A stretch of 64,000 nt of DNA. It comes from Dysgonomonas sp. UBA5412 (GTDB lineage Bacteria; Bacteroidota; Bacteroidia; Bacteroidales; Dysgonomonadaceae). Position 1 is the first letter of the stretch, and each line of letters opens with the position of its first letter. The notes under the pieces were generated by a model. That model was not told the DNA's origin and searched no databases. It saw only the letters and a program-made list of their open reading frames with translations. Below are positions 55,101 to 62,763 of the stretch, one piece after another. A program made the translations under genes and the position numbers. The stretch covers positions 24,101-88,100 of the forward strand of contig DHNQ01000008.1 in NCBI GenBank assembly GCA_002409595.1. The letters run 5' to 3'.

Positions 55101-57594
55101 TGTCTTTATCTGTTACAGAAATTGTTTTGGTAATATTGGGTGTGGTATTAAGCAAAGCATTCTTCAACAAGTGCATACCCGTAAAGAGTTGGCTTTCGCT
55201 TTGTACAGCGAATTTTTCATTGATTATCAGATTGCTCCCCTTTGCTGTTACCTGAAAATCATCACGAGAGGCATAGTATTCGATATTGACATCGGTTTCA
55301 AATAACTTAGAAATATACTCCTCATAGACTTGCATATCAATCCAACGCTCACCAAAATTGAAGTCCAACTCGGAGAAACGTATCGGTTCGGGTGTGGCTT
55401 CCTGCAAGGCTTTTAGCGAATGTTGAGATCGCAAATCATCGGGATGATTAGAAAGGTATCGTTTTATCTGCTCTGCTTTCTCCATGACATTACCTGCAAT
55501 AAACCTATCATTTATTTCATAATTCTGAATCAATGGATTGAAATACATTCTCCCTTGCAGATCATGGACTAATTCATCTCGGTCTTTATTCTCCATCAGC
55601 GAGAGCATATAGTCCATACGAATCTCGCCATACTTATTGAGCGAAGCGGTCAATGCTTCATCGGGAGTATCGGCTATTGATATTTCATTGGGACTGAAAG
55701 TCACAGGACGATCAAAAATGTCAGCTTTTTGCAGTTTGCCGTCAACAGCTCTTTCCAAAGCGAGTATCTGCGTACTGCCTGAATCCATCTTGATAATATC
55801 CAGATTCTTCTTATCATTCAGATTGCCATATTGCTTGACAAAATTGTCGTAAACGATATTAAGATTGCCACGTAATGAAGCATGCTCTGTCAGGTTCTTA
55901 GCTTCATGATCATAGAGCATATGATAAATATCCCGAATCTCAACATAGCGACTTATCTTCGCTTTTTGGTCAAAAGGCAAATCCAAGGGTTGAAAGTCTG
56001 CTCCGTCACGATAGCGCTCTTTTAAGTAACCGACTTGTCCCGAATCTTCTACCAACGAACCTTTTTTGTGGTGTTCCATCAAATCACCGGAGAATGGACG
56101 AAGCTCAAAGGATTTGGCTTTTGCTTCCACATTTGCTAATTCTCGCTGCTCTTTCAGGCGCGCATCCGATACAGGATAAGCTGATTGAGATTGCTTATTC
56201 TCATTTGTTTTATTGGAAAACAAACTTGTTTGAATGACAGGTTTTGGAGCATTTTTCTTTTTGGAATTTCGTTTAGGCTTTACCTGTGTCCGTTCTTCTT
56301 GACTGAAGCCAAACAGATCGTATAAACTTATTAGAGGAGATTCGGAAACATCGACCTCCAATATTTTTTCTTCCTTCTGAATATTTTCCTTTACCTCTTC
56401 TTTAACTGGAACAGGGCTTTGTTTTTGTTGTACACCAACCAAGTGTGTATTATACAAATCTAAATTAAGATTCGCTTTCATATCACTCTTTAGCATCTGC
56501 CCCATAGATTCGGCTATTCCATCCATTCCTCCTTCGTGGATATAGACCTGTGCAGGTTTGCCGTAAGGGTCGGTTCCGATAGCCGCTTTGGTATGTACCA
56601 CTCTTCCCAAATTGTAGAAATAGTCGTTATTATATGTTTCTGTTTCCTGATTCAAGGAGCTGGTAACAAATAATTCCTCCCATATGTTGAGCGGTTTCTC
56701 TTTAGCTGTATTCTTTTGAAGTACAATCAAATCGCTACCCACTTCTGTCCCTGCATAATCTGTAAATAGATTATTGGGCAAACGAATAGCCGATACCAGA
56801 TTGCTGTTGTGCATCAACCAACTTCGGATAGGCTCGTTGTTGGGGCTATTCATTACTCCTTGTGAGGTAATAAATGCCATCACGCCGCCTTCACGAAGTG
56901 ATTCAATACCTTTTACAAAAAAGTAATTGTGAATAGCTCGTGTTGAATCTCGATGTAATTGATCTTCTTTCATAAAAGCAGCGTCGAAAACACTCATCTC
57001 TCCGAATGGGATATTGCTTGATACCACATCGAAATAGTTGTTGTATCTACTTTCAATGCTTTCAAAACCTTCTATATTTACTCTGTCATTGGGTGACAGA
57101 TAAGAGAGTATCTTACCCGTCAACAAGTCTTTCTCAAAACAAGTTTTTTCAATATTACTACCTAAAAAACTATTGGGAAACTCGCCCATACCTGCCGATG
57201 GGTCTAAAAAACGATTAACCTTTATTCCTGAATCATTGAAACTATCCGCCAAAGCCTGTACCACCTCGGACGGCGTATAGAAAGCCGTCAGTACTGAATT
57301 TCTGATACTATCGAAATGTTGCTTGTAGGCTCTCTCTGTTGGGGTATTCTCTTCAATTACTTGGTGTAATTCGGCTACCAAAGGGAATAGTTCTAATTCG
57401 GACTTTGCCCAACGAGCGGTATCCGCCAACGAATTAGCAGGATTAAGGACACATTTAAGCCCTCCGAATCCTGTGTAACCCGAAAGCACTACCTTTTCGG
57501 CATCGGTAGCCGCTCGTTGCTCTTTATCGATAACTAGTAGAGTTCGGATAGCATTGATATTGGCTCGAAGATGAGCTTTTTTGTTATAGCTCAT
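52135..57594 (-). CDS. giant N6-adenine methylase-like / SNF2-type helicase fusion protein
   Basis: The protein is 1819 aa from ATG 57594, chosen over 57615, which overlaps the previous gene more. An N-terminal DNA methyltransferase-like domain has 'FLDPSAGMGEF' (SAM motif I, near residue 133) and 'SNIPFG' near 191. The latter stands in place of the usual catalytic (N/D)PP(Y/F), so activity is uncertain. In the helicase part, Walker A 'HEVGGGKT' is near 937, the Walker B-like 'VDESHQF' is near 1100, and motif VI 'QRDGRAIRKGN' is near 1438. A coiled-coil C-terminus ends in KKVSRGFKM. These large backbone proteins are typical of Bacteroidales conjugative elements. They are probably involved in replication or anti-restriction, without a proven role. 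Confidence 0.88.
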   Translation of the reverse strand: MSYNKKAHLRANINAIRTLLVIDKEQRAATDAEKVVLSGYTGFGGLKCVLNPANSLADTARWAKSELELFPLVAELHQVIEENTPTERAYKQHFDSIRNSVLTAFYTPSEVVQALADSFNDSGIKVNRFLDPSAGMGEFPNSFLGSNIEKTCFEKDLLTGKILSYLSPNDRVNIEGFESIESRYNNYFDVVSSNIPFGEMSVFDAAFMKEDQLHRDSTRAIHNYFFVKGIESLREGGVMAFITSQGVMNSPNNEPIRSWLMHNSNLVSAIRLPNNLFTDYAGTEVGSDLIVLQKNTAKEKPLNIWEELFVTSSLNQETETYNNDYFYNLGRVVHTKAAIGTDPYGKPAQVYIHEGGMDGIAESMGQMLKSDMKANLNLDLYNTHLVGVQQKQSPVPVKEEVKENIQKEEKILEVDVSESPLISLYDLFGFSQEERTQVKPKRNSKKKNAPKPVIQTSLFSNKTNENKQSQSAYPVSDARLKEQRELANVEAKAKSFELRPFSGDLMEHHKKGSLVEDSGQVGYLKERYRDGADFQPLDLPFDQKAKISRYVEIRDIYHMLYDHEAKNLTEHASLRGNLNIVYDNFVKQYGNLNDKKNLDIIKMDSGSTQILALERAVDGKLQKADIFDRPVTFSPNEISIADTPDEALTASLNKYGEIRMDYMLSLMENKDRDELVHDLQGRMYFNPLIQNYEINDRFIAGNVMEKAEQIKRYLSNHPDDLRSQHSLKALQEATPEPIRFSELDFNFGERWIDMQVYEEYISKLFETDVNIEYYASRDDFQVTAKGSNLIINEKFAVQSESQLFTGMHLLKNALLNTTPNITKTISVTDKDTGEQKNVKVPDGENIQLANSKIDEIRTGFTDWLNEQSPEFQNKLADAYNRKFNCYVRPQYDGAHQTFPDLDLKGLGIPDLYPSQKDCIWMLKMLGGGIADHEVGGGKTLIMCCAAYEMKRLGLVNKPMIIGLKANVHEIAKTFATAYPNVRILYPGKEDFTPKKRVKIFNDIKNNNWDAVILTHDQFGKIPQSPEMQQQIFQAELDSVEENLRVLENISGKSASKRMLRGLEIRKGNLEVKLSILADTIKNRTDDVVDFKMMGIDHLFVDESHQFKNLTFTTRHDRVAGLGNPEGSQRALNMLFAIRTIQERNDKDLGATFLSGTTISNSLTELYLLFKYLRPKELEKQNINSFDAWAAIYAKKSTDYEFSVTNQIVQKERFRYFIKVPELAAFYNEITDYRTAKDIGIDRPQKNEILHNIPPTPQQEVFIEKLMEFAKSGDATLLGREPLSQKEEKAKMLIATDYARKMSLDMRMISPHFDDHVDNKASHCAAKIAEYYNKYTPQKGTQFVFSDLGTYKPNEWNPYSEIKRKLVEDHGVPAHEVRFIQEAKTDKARKAMIDAMNAGRIRVLFGSTSMLGTGVNAQQRAVAIHHADTPWRPSDLAQRDGRAIRKGNEVAKLYADNKVDIIIYAVEKSLDSYKFNLLQNKQTFINQLKSNNLGSRTIDEGSLDESSGMNFSEYVAILSGNTDLLEKAKLEKKINALESEKRTFNKSKSSAIYKYEDSIRTIDGNNELIARMGKDLTAFNDKIQIDKEDNKLNPITLDNFNSIDPKAIGEKLNQLADNTRTNGEYFKIGELYSFKILVKTEDSQKEGVAFKDNRFFVEGEGNVKYSYNNGHIAHDPLLASKNFLNALEKIPNLIEKYQSENAKLSKDLPVLKNVIDSTFRKEPELKELKSQLDSLNRQINLSLENKDKEQQMDAQQAVNIPKENVKTDSQNVRSEQAMSIKEIIEANPGRIFISKPDTNNKQEENEPLNEPKKVSRGFKM

Positions 57595-58024
57595 TATCGT
57601 GCAGCCATAAATCAATAAAACCCGTTAGTTCTGTATAGAGTTTATCGTAACCTGCGGAGTAGATAAATTCATCGGAGAGCATATATTGCAAAAAGATTAT
57701 CTCGCATTGAGACAATATCTTTAGAGCATATTCTTTGGCTTCCGATTGAGGGATGATGTTGGGAAACTCGTTCCAGAGGACATTGATTATCATATCCTGT
57801 TTGGAAAAGAGCAAGTCCTTAAACAAGGTCAGGTTTGCCAGTTCTTCTGCTTCGGGATGAGACATTCCGTCTTTGATAGCATCGGAATATGCTTCGGCAG
57901 CTTCATCGGCTCGACTTTTGATAAAATCACTATCGCCTGCCAGATTAGGATGGCTCTCTTTGAGATAGGATAAAAGGCTTAGTCTATAGTAGGATAATTC
58001 CATTGGTTTGTTATTTCTCTTCAT
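57584..58024 (-). CDS. DUF1896 family protein
   Basis: This 146-aa all-helical protein opens with 'ELSYYRLSLLSYLKESHPNLAGDSDFIKSRADEAAEAYSDAIKDG', the signature of the DUF1896 family found only in Bacteroidetes conjugative elements. The gene overlaps the methylase-helicase start, so they are translated together. A membrane anchor or enzyme motif is absent. Its function is unknown. Confidence 0.88.
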   Translation of the reverse strand: MKRNNKPMELSYYRLSLLSYLKESHPNLAGDSDFIKSRADEAAEAYSDAIKDGMSHPEAEELANLTLFKDLLFSKQDMIINVLWNEFPNIIPQSEAKEYALKILSQCEIIFLQYMLSDEFIYSAGYDKLYTELTGFIDLWLHDNEL

Positions 58025-58133
58025 GATTTATTCGTTTAATGGATTGAATACTAATCGGAATAACCTACCTTTGTCTCACTTCGAATTATTCTACTTTCAG
58101 TAGTATGTCGTGAGACATATCGGGTTAAACCGG

Positions 58134-58154
58134 ATAATTTGGATAATTAGTGAG
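58134..58154. repeat. 21-bp direct repeat, copy 1
   Basis: This sequence begins ATAATTTGGATA and ends TTAGTGAG. It is identical to 61868-61888, 3.7 kb away. It lies 110 bases upstream of DUF1896. Just beside it (58104-58119) is a perfect 6-bp hairpin TATGTC-GTGA-GACATA. Confidence 0.85.
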
Positions 58155-58180
58155 GTGCTTGGGAGGGATACCCAAGCACC
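58154..58180. other. hairpin between topB and DUF1896
   Basis: GGTGCTTGGG and CCCAAGCACC form a perfect 10-bp stem with a 7-base loop, 19 bases beyond the topB stop. There is no U-tract on the minus strand, so it is either a factor-dependent stop or an mRNA-stabilising end. Confidence 0.65.
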
Positions 58181-58198
58181 GTTTCTATAAGAATACTT

Positions 58199-60274
58199 CT
58201 ACTTTTTTTGTCCCTTGTTGTCAAATACAAATTTTACTTTGTAATCTTCGTCAAGAATCAGAGCAGCATCGAAATGTTTTCCAACTTTAGACTTAAAGCC
58301 TTTTACTGTGCTTGTTTGCTTCCCCGACAAAAGGGTTTGCAGGATATCATTCGATAGCGTTTTTCCACACAGTGATGTAAATACCATCAGTTCGCATTCA
58401 GCATCGGAACATTTGGCAACCTTGGGATATAGATTGACCTGTTTACCACATTTTGGACAAGTCGCTGTTTGCATCTGGGGTAGGTTCAATTCGGCATGAA
58501 GTAACTCTTCCGTAATTTGTGAAGCATAAATTTCGATTCCTTTTTTGAAATTATCTGCATCGGCTTCTCCCGATTCTATCTTGGCAAAGGTGTTCTCCCA
58601 CATACCTGTCATCTCCACATCGGCAATGCGTTTGTCTTTGACAGCATGGTACACAGCCAATCCTTTTTCGGTAGGAATAAGCGACTTTTTATCTCGTCGC
58701 ATATAATCCCGAGAAAACAAGGTTTCGATAATAGAGGCTCGTGTGGCGGGAGTACCGATACCGCATTCTTTCATTGCCAAACGTTGTTCCTCGTCATCCA
58801 ATTCTTTACCGGCACTCTCCATCGAACTTAATAAACTGCTCTCGGTGTGTAATGGCTTCGGCTTGGTCAGTTTTTCCAATAGCTGTATATTGGAAACGTG
58901 TAGTTCTTGCCCCTCTACCAAAATTGGGAGTTCTTTGTTTTCGTCTTTACCTTCCTCTTTCTCATTCCAGACCTCTCGCCATCCTGCTACTTTGGTAACC
59001 GAGCCTTTGACAGTATAAAGCGTATTTGCACAATTCAGAATAATAGTCGTTTGGTCTTTGATACATTTTTCCGAAAATGCTTCTAACATACGTCCGGTTA
59101 TCATGTCGTAGATTTTGCGTTCGTCATAAGTGATCGTATTCGGAAGTTGCCCTGTAATCAGCAGGGCATGATGGTCTGTCACTTTTTTGCTGTCCACACT
59201 TCGGATATTGAGATTCATGTCCGATAGTTTTTCAGCATAATTTGAAAAGGATTCATATTTTATCAGTTTGCGAATCAATTGGGGCACTTCCATAAACACA
59301 TCATCGGAAATATAACGGCTGCCTGTCCGTGGATAGGTGATAAACTTGGATTCATACAATTTTTGAGCAATAGATAAGGTTTTATCGGCAGAGAATCCAT
59401 GTTTGCTGTTGGCTTCTTTTTGCAAAGTAGTCAGATCGTAGAGCAAAGGCGGTTCTTGCGACACTTCTTTTTTCTCCACGCTTTGAACGATAACGGTTTT
59501 TTGTTGCTTCTGCTTTTCAAATAATTCTTTGGCAACTGCCCGTGAATCAATCCTATCTTTAGTAATGGCTGAAAATGTTTTATTACCCGAAGAGGTATCC
59601 AATCGCAGATCCCAATAGGGAACAGGTGTGAAATTGGTATGTTCCAGATAACGGGAGCAAACCATAGCCAATGTAGGTGTTTGTACCCGTCCCAATGAGA
59701 ATACACCTTGTCCGGCTGCGATAGTTATCGCTTGCGAGGCATTGATACCTACCAGCCAATCGGCTTCACTTCGTGCTTTGGCGGCATCGTAGAGTTTATT
59801 GTAGGAAGCACCATCTTTTAGATTTTGCAAGCCCTCGCGGATGGCTTTATCGGTCAGGCTACTGATCCATAACCTGTCGAATGGCTTTTGACAACCCAGA
59901 TAAGAATAGATATAACGAAATATCAATTCTCCTTCACGACCTGCATCGGTAGCGACAATAATACTGTCGCACTGATCGAAAACGGAACGGATGACCTTGA
60001 GTTGTTTCAATGCCCCGGGATCGGCTTTCGTAGCCTTTTCTAGTCTTATCTGTCGGGGAACGAGTTTGAAGTCTTGAGGGATAATAGGCAGTTGTTCCCA
60101 TACAAAACTTGTTGCTCCATATTCTTCGGGCATGGCGAGCCCAACCAAGTGACCCAATGCCCATGTTACCAGATAATTGTTACCACTGATGTAGCCGTCT
60201 TTTTTATCGTTTGCTCCTACGATAGCGGCGATCTCGCGTGCTACCGAAGGTTTTTCTGCTATAATTGCGATCAT
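58199..60274 (-). CDS. topB: type IA DNA topoisomerase III (Exc counterpart)
   Basis: The protein has 691 aa. The Toprim domain 'IIAEKPSVAREIAAIVG' begins at residue 3, and 'VATDAGREGELIFRYI' holds the acidic metal site. The catalytic Tyr is in 'FITYPRTGSRYIS', near residue 315. 'GIGTPATRASIIETLF' follows in domain IV, and a zinc-ribbon-like 'CPKCGKQVNLYPKVAKCSDAEC' lies near the C-terminus. In CTnDOT the equivalent gene is exc, needed for excision. Here too it lies downstream of the rteC-xis block. Confidence 0.95.
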   Translation of the reverse strand: MIAIIAEKPSVAREIAAIVGANDKKDGYISGNNYLVTWALGHLVGLAMPEEYGATSFVWEQLPIIPQDFKLVPRQIRLEKATKADPGALKQLKVIRSVFDQCDSIIVATDAGREGELIFRYIYSYLGCQKPFDRLWISSLTDKAIREGLQNLKDGASYNKLYDAAKARSEADWLVGINASQAITIAAGQGVFSLGRVQTPTLAMVCSRYLEHTNFTPVPYWDLRLDTSSGNKTFSAITKDRIDSRAVAKELFEKQKQQKTVIVQSVEKKEVSQEPPLLYDLTTLQKEANSKHGFSADKTLSIAQKLYESKFITYPRTGSRYISDDVFMEVPQLIRKLIKYESFSNYAEKLSDMNLNIRSVDSKKVTDHHALLITGQLPNTITYDERKIYDMITGRMLEAFSEKCIKDQTTIILNCANTLYTVKGSVTKVAGWREVWNEKEEGKDENKELPILVEGQELHVSNIQLLEKLTKPKPLHTESSLLSSMESAGKELDDEEQRLAMKECGIGTPATRASIIETLFSRDYMRRDKKSLIPTEKGLAVYHAVKDKRIADVEMTGMWENTFAKIESGEADADNFKKGIEIYASQITEELLHAELNLPQMQTATCPKCGKQVNLYPKVAKCSDAECELMVFTSLCGKTLSNDILQTLLSGKQTSTVKGFKSKVGKHFDAALILDEDYKVKFVFDNKGQKK

Positions 60275-60298
60275 ATTTTCTAATTGTTTAATGAGATA

Positions 60299-60420
60299 AT
60301 ATGCCGATGTGCCAATTCAATTAGCAAATGTTGGAGATTAGCTAATAAGTAAATGCCTTAACTATTAATCTTTGTCGCTTTGCGTCAATTGACTAATTTC
60401 CGAATTGGCATATTGGCACA
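60299..60420. other. intergenic region with imperfect inverted repeat
   Basis: GCCAATTC at 60311-60318 and GAATTGGC at 60402-60409 are inverted, and both are embedded in longer related strings (GATGTGCC and TTGGCACAT). The 90 bases between contain AATTAG and TTAGCTAA elements. It is the 5' region of topB and may hold its operator or a long-range leader hairpin. Confidence 0.45.
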
Positions 60421-61809
60421 TTAGAATTTTATTCCTTTGGATTTCACTACTTTCTTTTCTTCCTTCTTCTCTTCCTGTTTGGCTGTCGGAGCGGTCTGTC
60501 CTTGTTTCAGAGGTTCTTTGATATCCTTAGTCGCTTCATTGGTCTTTCCCTCGGAGTTAACAGCAACCTGTGTTTTGGAGGTATTATCGGGGTTGACTTC
60601 CGCTCCTTGTTTCTTCGCTTTGTCGGGATTCCATCTGAAAAAGTCGAGTTTTTCCTTTTCTACATTGACTTTGATATAAGCATTGAAGGGTTCACCTTTT
60701 TTGTCGGTCATACCCGTAACATAGATGGTTTTGTGTTCCTTTAGGTCTTCTTGTTGCTGTTCGGAAAGCTCTGCTCCAAGTAGTTTAGCTGGAATACGGA
60801 ACTGCGTTTCTCCTGATTGAGATTGTTGTTTAGACTGCTCTTGCCCTTGCTTTGGAGAATTATCGAATCGGAACTCCAGACTTCGGCGGTCGGCATTGAT
60901 CTGAACAGTAGCATTGAACTCTTTGTCGTTTTTAGATTTCATTCCTTCCAAATAGATGGCTTTTCCTTCTGACAAATCTTTCTTTTGTTGGTCATCAAGA
61001 GTAACTCCTTTGATTTCATTCGGAATTTTAATTCTGTCGGCACGGACTGCCACCAATTCATTTGTTAGTTTATCGATAGAGAGAAATGCCATCATCTTCT
61101 GATCTTTGACAGGTTCTATCTCTACCAATCGTCCGGCATGACCAGTCTGGCGAAGATTTTGTTTATCATCTTCGGTCAGTCGGGTTCCATAGACAAAGCC
61201 TTCTAGTTGCGGTTCTTTACGAACTGCATGTACCATAAGATTGAGATTGCCGTCCGGTGTGTCTCGGAATGACAAGCGGGCATCGGTGCGGATAACGGTA
61301 TCGCCGATCTCGGTTTTGATAGGAATAAGAGTCGGTGTCTTCTGCCAGTTGAGCATACTGTCCAAGGTCTTTTTATCAATCTGCTCTTTGCTGATACCGA
61401 GTTTTTCGAACTGTGACCAATCGATGCGGGATTTGTCAATCGCCTGATAGGATTTCTTGGAAAAGGCTTCAGGTAGGACACGAATTTCATCCATAAATTT
61501 CTTGTTGGATGGGTTTTCAGGATCTTTGAGCATATCACTCAATACATTAGCAATATTATCTATTGCATTCATGGGGACTCTGAAAAAATGAAAATGTGTC
61601 GGTTTCTTACACTGTTTGAGAAAGTTGGACATGAAATTTTCTAAGGCATCGCTGTGCTTGTCGATTTTCAGGAAATCGGGCTCGTTCTTCCGTTCAGGTT
61701 TGACAGTCTTGGGTGTTCCGTCTTCGTTCAATCCTGTGACAACTTGGGGATTGTTGTCTCTCTTTTCTGTGACCAGCAGAACGTCTTGGTCTTTTAAATT
61801 TTCATTCAT
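60421..61809 (-). CDS. DUF4099/DUF3945 domain protein
   Basis: The protein has 462 aa. The N-terminal 130 residues match the DUF4099 style ('FLKQCKKPTHFHFFRVPMNA', 'DWSQFEKLGISKEQIDKKTLDSML'). Three DUF3945-like repeats follow ('LTEDDKQNLRQTGHAGRLVEI', 'VTLDDQQKKDLSEGKAIYLEGM', 'AELSEQQQEDLKEHKTIYVTGM'). The C-terminus is Gln/Lys/Glu-rich and disordered, ending KGIKF, much like the RGFKM end of the methylase-helicase. It takes the orf3 position of the CTnDOT excision operon. No enzyme motif is seen. Confidence 0.85.
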   Translation of the reverse strand: MNENLKDQDVLLVTEKRDNNPQVVTGLNEDGTPKTVKPERKNEPDFLKIDKHSDALENFMSNFLKQCKKPTHFHFFRVPMNAIDNIANVLSDMLKDPENPSNKKFMDEIRVLPEAFSKKSYQAIDKSRIDWSQFEKLGISKEQIDKKTLDSMLNWQKTPTLIPIKTEIGDTVIRTDARLSFRDTPDGNLNLMVHAVRKEPQLEGFVYGTRLTEDDKQNLRQTGHAGRLVEIEPVKDQKMMAFLSIDKLTNELVAVRADRIKIPNEIKGVTLDDQQKKDLSEGKAIYLEGMKSKNDKEFNATVQINADRRSLEFRFDNSPKQGQEQSKQQSQSGETQFRIPAKLLGAELSEQQQEDLKEHKTIYVTGMTDKKGEPFNAYIKVNVEKEKLDFFRWNPDKAKKQGAEVNPDNTSKTQVAVNSEGKTNEATKDIKEPLKQGQTAPTAKQEEKKEEKKVVKSKGIKF

Positions 61810-61867
61810 CGTTCAGTTACGAGTTACACGTTACAAGCAGATAAGTTTGACTACCAGCAACGAATTA

Positions 61868-61888
61868 ATAATTTGGATAATTAGTGAG
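61868..61888. repeat. 21-bp direct repeat, copy 2
   Basis: Identical to the copy at 58134-58154. It lies 59 bases upstream of the DUF4099/3945 gene. Next to it GACAT (61886) and ATGTC (61903) form an inverted pair, echoing the GACAT/ATGTC pair beside copy 1. Confidence 0.85.
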
Positions 61889-61950
61889 ACATCGAAAAAG
61901 CAATGTCGAGCCAAATGTAGAATGAAAATTGATAGTATGTATTGATTTAC

Positions 61951-61985
61951 AGAGGCGTGGCCGCCTTTGTCCGGCTATGACCGAC
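61951..61985. other. GC-rich structured island
   Basis: In AT-rich surroundings, this stretch contains GGCG-TGGC-CGCC and the pair GTCCGG/CCGAC. It may fold into two adjacent small hairpins. It lies in the leader of the DUF4099/3945 gene. A transfer origin, leader RNA or regulatory site are all possible. Confidence 0.4.
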
Positions 61986-62012
61986 ATAAAATGATTTTGA
62001 GAGATTAGGATA

Positions 62013-62040
62013 TAAAAAAGTACCGGATTTTTCCGATACT
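62013..62040 (-). terminator. rho-independent terminator of the xis-like gene
   Basis: On the minus strand AGTATCGGA and TCCGGTACT pair (one G-U), followed by a T-run. It lies 32 bases after the stop at 62072, which separates this gene from the DUF4099/3945 gene. Confidence 0.8.
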
Positions 62041-62071
62041 GTATATGTTTTTAAGAATGTTCTTTTTCCAA

Positions 62072-62362
62072 TTAATCTTCTGAAGAAGTGATATCTCCTT
62101 CTTGATTTCTTCTGATAAATTCTTGAACATCCGATTCGTAGTAGAATGGCTTGCCCCCAATCTGAAAATAAGGGAGTGTTCCTGTCGCTCGGTAACGCCT
62201 AAGAGTACGTTTGCTAAGGTTCAACAACAAACATAAGTCTTGAGTATCAAGGATTGTTTCTCCATTTAGACGGTTACTTGCCTTTAGCAAACTAAGAATC
62301 TCATCTAAACGTTTGTTCAGGTTTCTCATTCCGTCATCGAATATATTGTCTGCTACTTCCAT
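62072..62362 (-). CDS. excisionase-like HTH protein (Xis2c/2d-like)
   Basis: The protein has 96 aa. It has a helical N-terminus ('DDGMRNLNKRLDEILSLLKAS') and then a MerR/excisionase HTH_17 motif 'LDTQDLCLLLNLSKRTLRRYRATGTLPYFQIGGKPFYYESDVQEFI' at residues 39-84. In CTnDOT, rteC is followed by xis2c and xis2d, small DNA-bending proteins needed for excision. This gene has the same position. Only one such gene is present at this spot. Confidence 0.85.
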   Translation of the reverse strand: MEVADNIFDDGMRNLNKRLDEILSLLKASNRLNGETILDTQDLCLLLNLSKRTLRRYRATGTLPYFQIGGKPFYYESDVQEFIRRNQEGDITSSED

Positions 62363-62429
62363 CTTGCTTTGAATAGATTAAATATTCATAAATCAATGAT
62401 GCAAAGGTCTGATATATAGACAATAAAAA

Positions 62430-62444
62430 ATCCCTATTAGGGAT
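62430..62444. promoter_or_regulatory. 15-bp palindrome upstream of the xis-like promoter, possible RteC site
   Basis: ATCCCTA-T-TAGGGAT is a perfect odd-length palindrome. It lies about 20 bases upstream of the likely -7 (minus strand GACCTTTG at 62403-62410, one mismatch to TAnnTTTG). In CTnDOT, RteC binds an inverted repeat upstream of the -33 of the xis promoter. This position fits, though the sequence has not been compared. Confidence 0.45.
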
Positions 62445-62554
62445 AGATATTTTTAGGACTCAATTTTATTATGTTTATTTACAGACTGGTATACTTTTTC
62501 GATTGCGAAATATAAAATATAGAAAAGATATACAGATAGGGTATAATTAAAAAG

Positions 62555-62660
62555 AGACAAAAAATAGCGTGGCTCGACTATTTTCAAAACAAGGGTACTG
62601 GTATAACCTGACATACGAAAAATGTGATCCACGCTATTATAATAGCAGTTAGGTTCACAT
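62555..62660 (-). ncRNA. structured small RNA candidate downstream of rteC (RteR counterpart?)
   Basis: On the minus strand AATAGCGTGG and CCACGCTATT form a perfect 10-bp stem around 56 bases. The stem is directly followed by TTTTTGTCTCTTTTT, a terminator layout. Immediately upstream lies the 14-bp palindrome GCTATTATAATAGC (62633-62646), which shares AATAGC with the stem. GATGTGAACC can also pair with GGATCACATT (one mismatch), so alternative folds compete. In CTnDOT a small RNA, RteR, is encoded downstream of rteC and dampens transfer gene expression. Promoter and exact ends are not visible. Confidence 0.5.
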
Positions 62661-62763
62661 CTCATTTTATGTATATCTAAAAAATTACCAGTTTTTTGTT
62701 TTATAAGATGAAATGAAAATCAATAATGTCTGTATTTTTATAATATATTTATTCCATAGGCTT

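Larger units (their letters stand above)
62363..62763. other. 401-base region between rteC and the xis-like gene
   Basis: No protein gene is trusted here. A 70-codon ORF on the minus strand (62453-62665) overlaps strong RNA-type structure and has no recognisable product. The region holds a palindromic operator candidate (62430) and a hairpin RNA candidate (62555-62660). Confidence 0.5.

Noticed and set aside
62453..62665. 70-codon ORF on the minus strand between rteC and the xis-like gene
   Set aside because: It overlaps strong inverted repeats and a terminator-like tail, and its translation resembles no family. A structured RNA explains the region better.
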